From positions 124,001 through 188,000 of the forward strand of contig CAIVPR010000141.1 of assembly GCA_903907865.1 (NCBI GenBank): a stretch of DNA of 64,000 bases, in the 5' to 3' direction. Shown here piece by piece: positions 60,898 through 64,000 of this stretch. The notes beneath the pieces were generated by a model. The model had not been told where the DNA came from. It made no database searches and saw nothing but the letters and a program-made list of their open reading frames with translations. Each line of letters starts with the position of its first letter. Position 1 is the first letter of the stretch. A program made the position numbers and the translations under genes. This stretch comes from an uncultured Acidobacteriia bacterium (GTDB taxonomy: Bacteria; Acidobacteriota; Terriglobia; Bryobacterales; Bryobacteraceae).

Positions 60898-61559
60898 CGG
60901 TGGCAGGTCCAACAGGTCTCCAGCTTCTGAATATGGTATTCCTTGACCAGTTTCGGGCCAAGTTCCGCCTGCGTCGTCTTCATGTCCGTTTCCGGATCGT
61001 AGCCCATCTTGGTGATGAACTGGCGGGGACGGACGAAGTTCTCGGGATTGCGGTGGCATTCGAGGCACCAGCGCATTTCAAGGTTTGCGTTCTGGTACAT
61101 CAGCGCCATCTTGTCGACGCGCCCGTGGCAGGTTTCGCATCCGACGCCTTTCTTGACGTGGATGCTGTGGTTGAAATAGACGAAGTCCGGAAGGTCGTGG
61201 ACCTTGGTCCACTTGATCGATTCGTTTGTACGGTAGCTCTCGCGGACCGGCTCCAAGGTGGAACTATTGATCCAGATCTGCGAGTGGCAGTTGATGCAAG
61301 TCTTTGTCGGCGGGACCATCGCGTGCTGCGAGTTCTCGACGCCGGTGTGGCAGTAGCGGCACTCGATGCCCATTGAGCCGACGTGGTGGGCGTGGCTGAA
61401 CGGAATAGGTTGTTCCCTCGCGTCGCCTTGGCGCGTCGCATAGGTTGAGTCGGCACTGAGTTCGTACAGTGCTCCGAGGAGCCCACCCAATGCGAGCACA
61501 GTAACGATGATGCTCGTGCGGGCCAGCGAATTCGCGCCAGGTGTGAAGATCTGTGCCAT
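60894..61559 (-). CDS. actA: Alternative complex III pentaheme cytochrome c ActA
   Basis: A 221-residue multiheme cytochrome with one N-terminal membrane anchor (about 15-33). Five CxxCH sites are present: CRYCH, CINCH, CETCH, CLECH and CWTCH, the last at the very C-terminus. Extra His residues (FSHAHHVGSMG, YFNHSIHVKKG) are suitable distal ligands. It heads the operon that runs to ctaF. Confidence 0.95.
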   Translation of the reverse strand: MAQIFTPGANSLARTSIIVTVLALGGLLGALYELSADSTYATRQGDAREQPIPFSHAHHVGSMGIECRYCHTGVENSQHAMVPPTKTCINCHSQIWINSSTLEPVRESYRTNESIKWTKVHDLPDFVYFNHSIHVKKGVGCETCHGRVDKMALMYQNANLEMRWCLECHRNPENFVRPRQFITKMGYDPETDMKTTQAELGPKLVKEYHIQKLETCWTCHR

Positions 61560-62120
61560 GGGTTATACGGTCGCTACATTTACAGTTGCTGCGGCGGTCA
61601 GGGTCCGAGTTTGGCCAGTGGAACTTTTTGGCCGCGACTCGCGTTTTACTGGATAGGAGGCCATCGGACTGGACTGTCCCGATTGCCAGTTCTCTGTGCG
61701 GAGGACCAAGAGAACATTATGCCCCATCGCTGCCGTTTTCCAAAGGGCCGGAGGCAAAACTTTTTCGCGGCGGCGCGAGAAACTTCCGGCGCGGGTCACG
61801 TTCCCGCCTCGACAAGAATTTCCAGTATACACCTACCCCTGCGACAGAACGCCGCACCGGAATCGAGGTCTGCTGTCCGCCTCTTGATGCCGCAAAGGCC
61901 TGCCGCGGCGGGCAATCCGGGAGGTTGGAGGCAACCGTAGCAGTGCTTTCAATCATTTGCTAGTTGGATGCCGGGAGATCCATCCAGTGCTACTGCGGCC
62001 GGGCGGGGTGGGTCAAATTGGACCGGTTGACGGTCGGGCCCAGCATTCCGGACTATCTCCGTGCTGCATCGAGCCGGGCGGTGCGCCCGCGTGAATTAAC
62101 CTGAAGGTTTAACACCCGAT
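61560..62120. other. Intergenic region between actA and proS
   Basis: About 560 bases separating divergent genes, presumably holding both promoters. Short open frames here lack family features and ribosome sites. A GC-rich imperfect inverted repeat (TTCGCGG...CGCGAGAA) lies near 61767-61785. No convincing promoter boxes, RNA gene or repeat family could be identified by eye. Confidence 0.5.
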
Positions 62121-63563
62121 ATGGCTGAATCACCCATCACTCCCCGCGGCAAGGATTTCGCGGCCTGGTACCAAGACGTTGTCCTCCAAGGCGACATGGC
62201 CGAGCCGGCGGAGATCGTCAAAGGCTGCATGGTCATCAAGGCCAACGGTTACGCGGTCTGGGAGTTGCTGCAGAAGGAACTCGACACCCGGTTCAAGGAA
62301 CTGGGACACAGCAACGTCTATTTCCCGCTCCTGATCCCCCAAAGCTTCTTGAAAAAGGAAGCCGAGCATGTCGAGGGCTTCGCGCCTGAGCTGGCCGTTG
62401 TCACGATTGCCGGCGGCAAGGAGCTGGAAGAGCCGTACGTCATCCGCCCCACATCGGAAACCATCATCGGCCACTTTTTTTCCAAGTGGATCCAGAGTTG
62501 GCGCGACCTCCCCATCCTGGTCAACCAGTGGGCCAACGTCGTCCGATGGGAACTCCGCACCCGCATGTTCCTCCGCACCACCGAATTCCTCTGGCAGGAA
62601 GGCCACACGGCCCATTCCAACCACGATGAGGCGCTTGAAGAAGTGCTCCGCATCCTCGATGTCTATGCCGATGTCGCCGAGAACGTGATGGCCATGCCGG
62701 TCATCAAGGGCGTCAAATCCCGTGCCGAAAAATTTGCGGGCGCGCTGCGGAGCTACTCCATCGAGTCGATGATGCAGAACGGCCTCGCCCTCCAGGCAGG
62801 CACAAGCCACGACCTCGGGCAGAACTTCGGCCGTGCCTTCGACGTCAAGTTCCAGAACAAGGAAGGCCAACTCGATTACGTCTGGCAAACGAGCTGGGGC
62901 GTCAGCACGCGCCTGATCGGCGGCCTGATCATGAGCCATTCCGACGACAAGGGCTTGGTGCTTCCCCCCAGACTCGCCCCCGTCAAAGCCGTCATCGTGC
63001 CGATCTACCGGAAGGACGAGGAGAAGGGCCCGGTGCTGGAAGCCGCCCATCGCATCGCCAAGGAAGTCGGCGCGAAGGTGGACCTCCGCGAGGGCCACTC
63101 CCCAGGCGCCAAATTCTTCCACTGGGAGCGCCGCGGCGTGCCCGTGGTGCTGGAACTGGGCCCGCGCGACATCGCTTCGGGCAACATCGTGCTCAAGCGC
63201 CGCGACACGGGCACCAAGGAGGTACTCGCCCAGACAGACCTGTCGGCGCGGCTGGCGGCGGTTCTCGACGCGATGCAGGGGGATCTGCTGGCGTCGGCCA
63301 AGCAGCGGCTGAAGGACAACACGGTCACGGCGGAATCCATCGGCGAGGTCGAGGAGATCCTGAAGAACGTGACTGCCGAAAAGGGCGGCGGGAAATTCGT
63401 GATGGCGCGGGTGAAAGACGACCCCGCATGCGACGCGCGCCTGAAGGAATTCAAGGCCACGGTGCGGAACATTCCCCTGGTGGACGAGTACGACGGCGGC
63501 GGCAAGTGCATCGTTACGGGCGAGGAAGTGGATCGCCGCGTGGTGATCGCGAAGTCGTACTAA
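62121..63563 (+). CDS. proS: Prolyl-tRNA synthetase, archaeal/eukaryotic-like short form
   Basis: A 480-residue class II aminoacyl-tRNA synthetase charging tRNA-Pro. Motif 2 ([20 protein letters not shown], then GHTAH) and motif 3 ([20 protein letters not shown]) are clear, with [20 protein letters not shown] between. It lacks the editing insertion of the long bacterial ProRS and ends in a Tyr (VVIAKSY), both typical of the archaeal/eukaryotic-type enzyme (ProS type 3). It is transcribed away from the act operon. Confidence 0.96.
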   Translation: MAESPITPRGKDFAAWYQDVVLQGDMAEPAEIVKGCMVIKANGYAVWELLQKELDTRFKELGHSNVYFPLLIPQSFLKKEAEHVEGFAPELAVVTIAGGKELEEPYVIRPTSETIIGHFFSKWIQSWRDLPILVNQWANVVRWELRTRMFLRTTEFLWQEGHTAHSNHDEALEEVLRILDVYADVAENVMAMPVIKGVKSRAEKFAGALRSYSIESMMQNGLALQAGTSHDLGQNFGRAFDVKFQNKEGQLDYVWQTSWGVSTRLIGGLIMSHSDDKGLVLPPRLAPVKAVIVPIYRKDEEKGPVLEAAHRIAKEVGAKVDLREGHSPGAKFFHWERRGVPVVLELGPRDIASGNIVLKRRDTGTKEVLAQTDLSARLAAVLDAMQGDLLASAKQRLKDNTVTAESIGEVEEILKNVTAEKGGGKFVMARVKDDPACDARLKEFKATVRNIPLVDEYDGGGKCIVTGEEVDRRVVIAKSY

Positions 63564-63573
63564 CGGAAGGTTT

Positions 63574-63603
63574 CCGGGGGCGGGCGTATCGGCCTGCCCC
63601 CGG
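63574..63603. terminator. Stem-loop between proS and the convergent peroxiredoxin gene
   Basis: CCGGGGGC (63574-63581) pairs with GCCCCCGG (63596-63603), extended inward by four more pairs including one G-U, about 12 pairs around a 6-base loop. There is no strong T run on either strand, but its place between two convergent stops suggests a shared terminator. Confidence 0.6.
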
Positions 63604-63609
63604 TCGGAA

Positions 63610-64000
63610 TTACTTCTTTTCCGCTCCTTGTTGCGCCCGATGCGCAAGGCGGCTACAGGCCTCGTCGGTCGCAGTCGGGTCTATCGCGGTGTTGCCAACT
63701 TCCACAAACGCGATCTTGCCTTCCTTGTCCACCACATAGGTGACGCGGTTGGCCATCCCGTCGGGGCGCAATACCCCGTAGGCTTTGGAGGTTGATCTGT
63801 CGCGGAAGTCGCTCAGGAGGGGGAATGAAAGCTTCAACTGCTCTGCGAAGACTTTCTGGGAGGGAGTGTTGTCGGTACTGAGACCGAAAACCTTCGTTTC
63901 GTTGCCTTCAAATTTTGCGATACCAGCCTGGTACGCGGTGAATTCCTTCGTTCAGCCACCGGTGAAAGCGGCGGGAAAAAACGCCACCACTACCGGATTC
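63610..64000 (-). CDS. Peroxiredoxin (AhpC/TSA family), probable selenoprotein, 5' end beyond window
   Basis: A thiol peroxidase that would reduce hydrogen or organic peroxides. The visible 129 codons after the edge read NPVVVAFFPAAFTGG, then TGA at 63954-63952, then TKEFTAYQAGIAKFEG and an ordinary peroxiredoxin to the stop at 63610. Peroxiredoxins carry PxxxTxxC; here P-A-A-F-T-G-G is followed by UGA in place of the peroxidatic cysteine. The frame is fully open and conserved on both sides. A SECIS-like hairpin lies 16 bases downstream. Selenocysteine is therefore much more likely than a nonsense mutation. The only other Cys seen is near the C-terminus (DEACSRL). It is convergent with proS. 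Confidence 0.85.
63917..63936 (-). promoter_or_regulatory. Candidate bacterial SECIS element
   Basis: Minus-strand GCGTACCA-GGC-TGGTA-T-CGC folds into an 8-pair stem with one bulged U and a GGC apical loop. The loop begins 23 bases after the UGA, within the range known for bacterial SECIS (about 16-37), and has the G expected in the loop. It lies within the coding sequence, as in other bacterial selenoprotein mRNAs. Confidence 0.65.

Noticed and set aside
61553-61963. Open frames in the actA-proS gap
   Set aside because: No start signals, no recognisable motifs, and Arg/Pro-rich composition; treated as intergenic.
62130-63647. A 505-codon open frame on the minus strand opposite proS
   Set aside because: proS is unmistakable. 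The antisense frame has no family features and overlaps the candidate terminator.
63610-63837. A 75-residue stand-alone gene starting at the TTG at 63837
   Set aside because: It begins in the middle of a peroxiredoxin fold. The open frame continues upstream through the family-conserved sequence to the UGA and beyond.

Overview
The window looks like the chromosome of an acidobacterium, probably of the Solibacteres/Bryobacteraceae type. Evidence: high G+C; two very long Oar-like TonB-dependent receptors with N-terminal carboxypeptidase-regulatory domains; a protein carrying an Acidobacteria-type VWFA-related motif; an alternative complex III (Act) operon joined to a caa3-type oxidase; and a complete two-membrane flagellum with L and P rings. 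The assignment is inferred from gene content. No rRNA or marker phylogeny was available.

Layout. (1) 1-7281: a truncated, apparently frameshifted TonB receptor (-), tRNA-Arg(TCT) (-), a second receptor and a formamidase-family protein joined by a TAATG overlap (+). (2) 7286-7847: a BrnT/BrnA toxin-antitoxin pair (-). (3) 7888-48698: about 41 kb of flagellar and chemotaxis genes. Minus-strand units, each listed 5' to 3', are flgBC-fliEFGHIJ; fliC, fliD and a fliT-like gene; cheX-sigma-flgM-flgKL-fliM-HEAT/VWFA-fliW-csrA; cheA-cheR-cheD-cheY-cheX; fliK-flgD-flgE-fliNOPQR-flhBA-flhF-fliA-fliY-(DUF2802-like); and flaG-fliS. Plus-strand units are a sigma-54 activator, flgFGAHIJ and a cheY. (4) 48750-61559: one minus-strand respiratory operon, actABCDEF, a small membrane protein, a SCO protein and ctaCDEF. 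(5) 62121-64000: proS (+) and a truncated peroxiredoxin (-) with an in-frame UGA exactly at the peroxidatic cysteine, followed by a SECIS-like hairpin, so very probably a selenoprotein.

Regulation visible in the DNA. A family of sigma-28-type elements (TAAA-N15/16-GCCGATA) precedes cheX, cheA, flaG-fliS, the lone cheY and the sigma-54 activator, with weaker versions before fliC and fliK. A close match to the sigma-54 -24/-12 consensus sits so near flgB that the transcript should be leaderless. Two sigma-28-family genes, flgM, and the fliW-csrA-fliC module suggest a cascade: sigma-54/activator for the basal body, sigma-28/FlgM for late genes, and FliW/CsrA for flagellin translation. MotAB, CheW, CheB, FlhG and chemoreceptors are not in this window.

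In respiration, the Act complex oxidises quinol and passes electrons through c-type cytochromes to the caa3 oxidase, whose CuA site the SCO protein probably helps to assemble.
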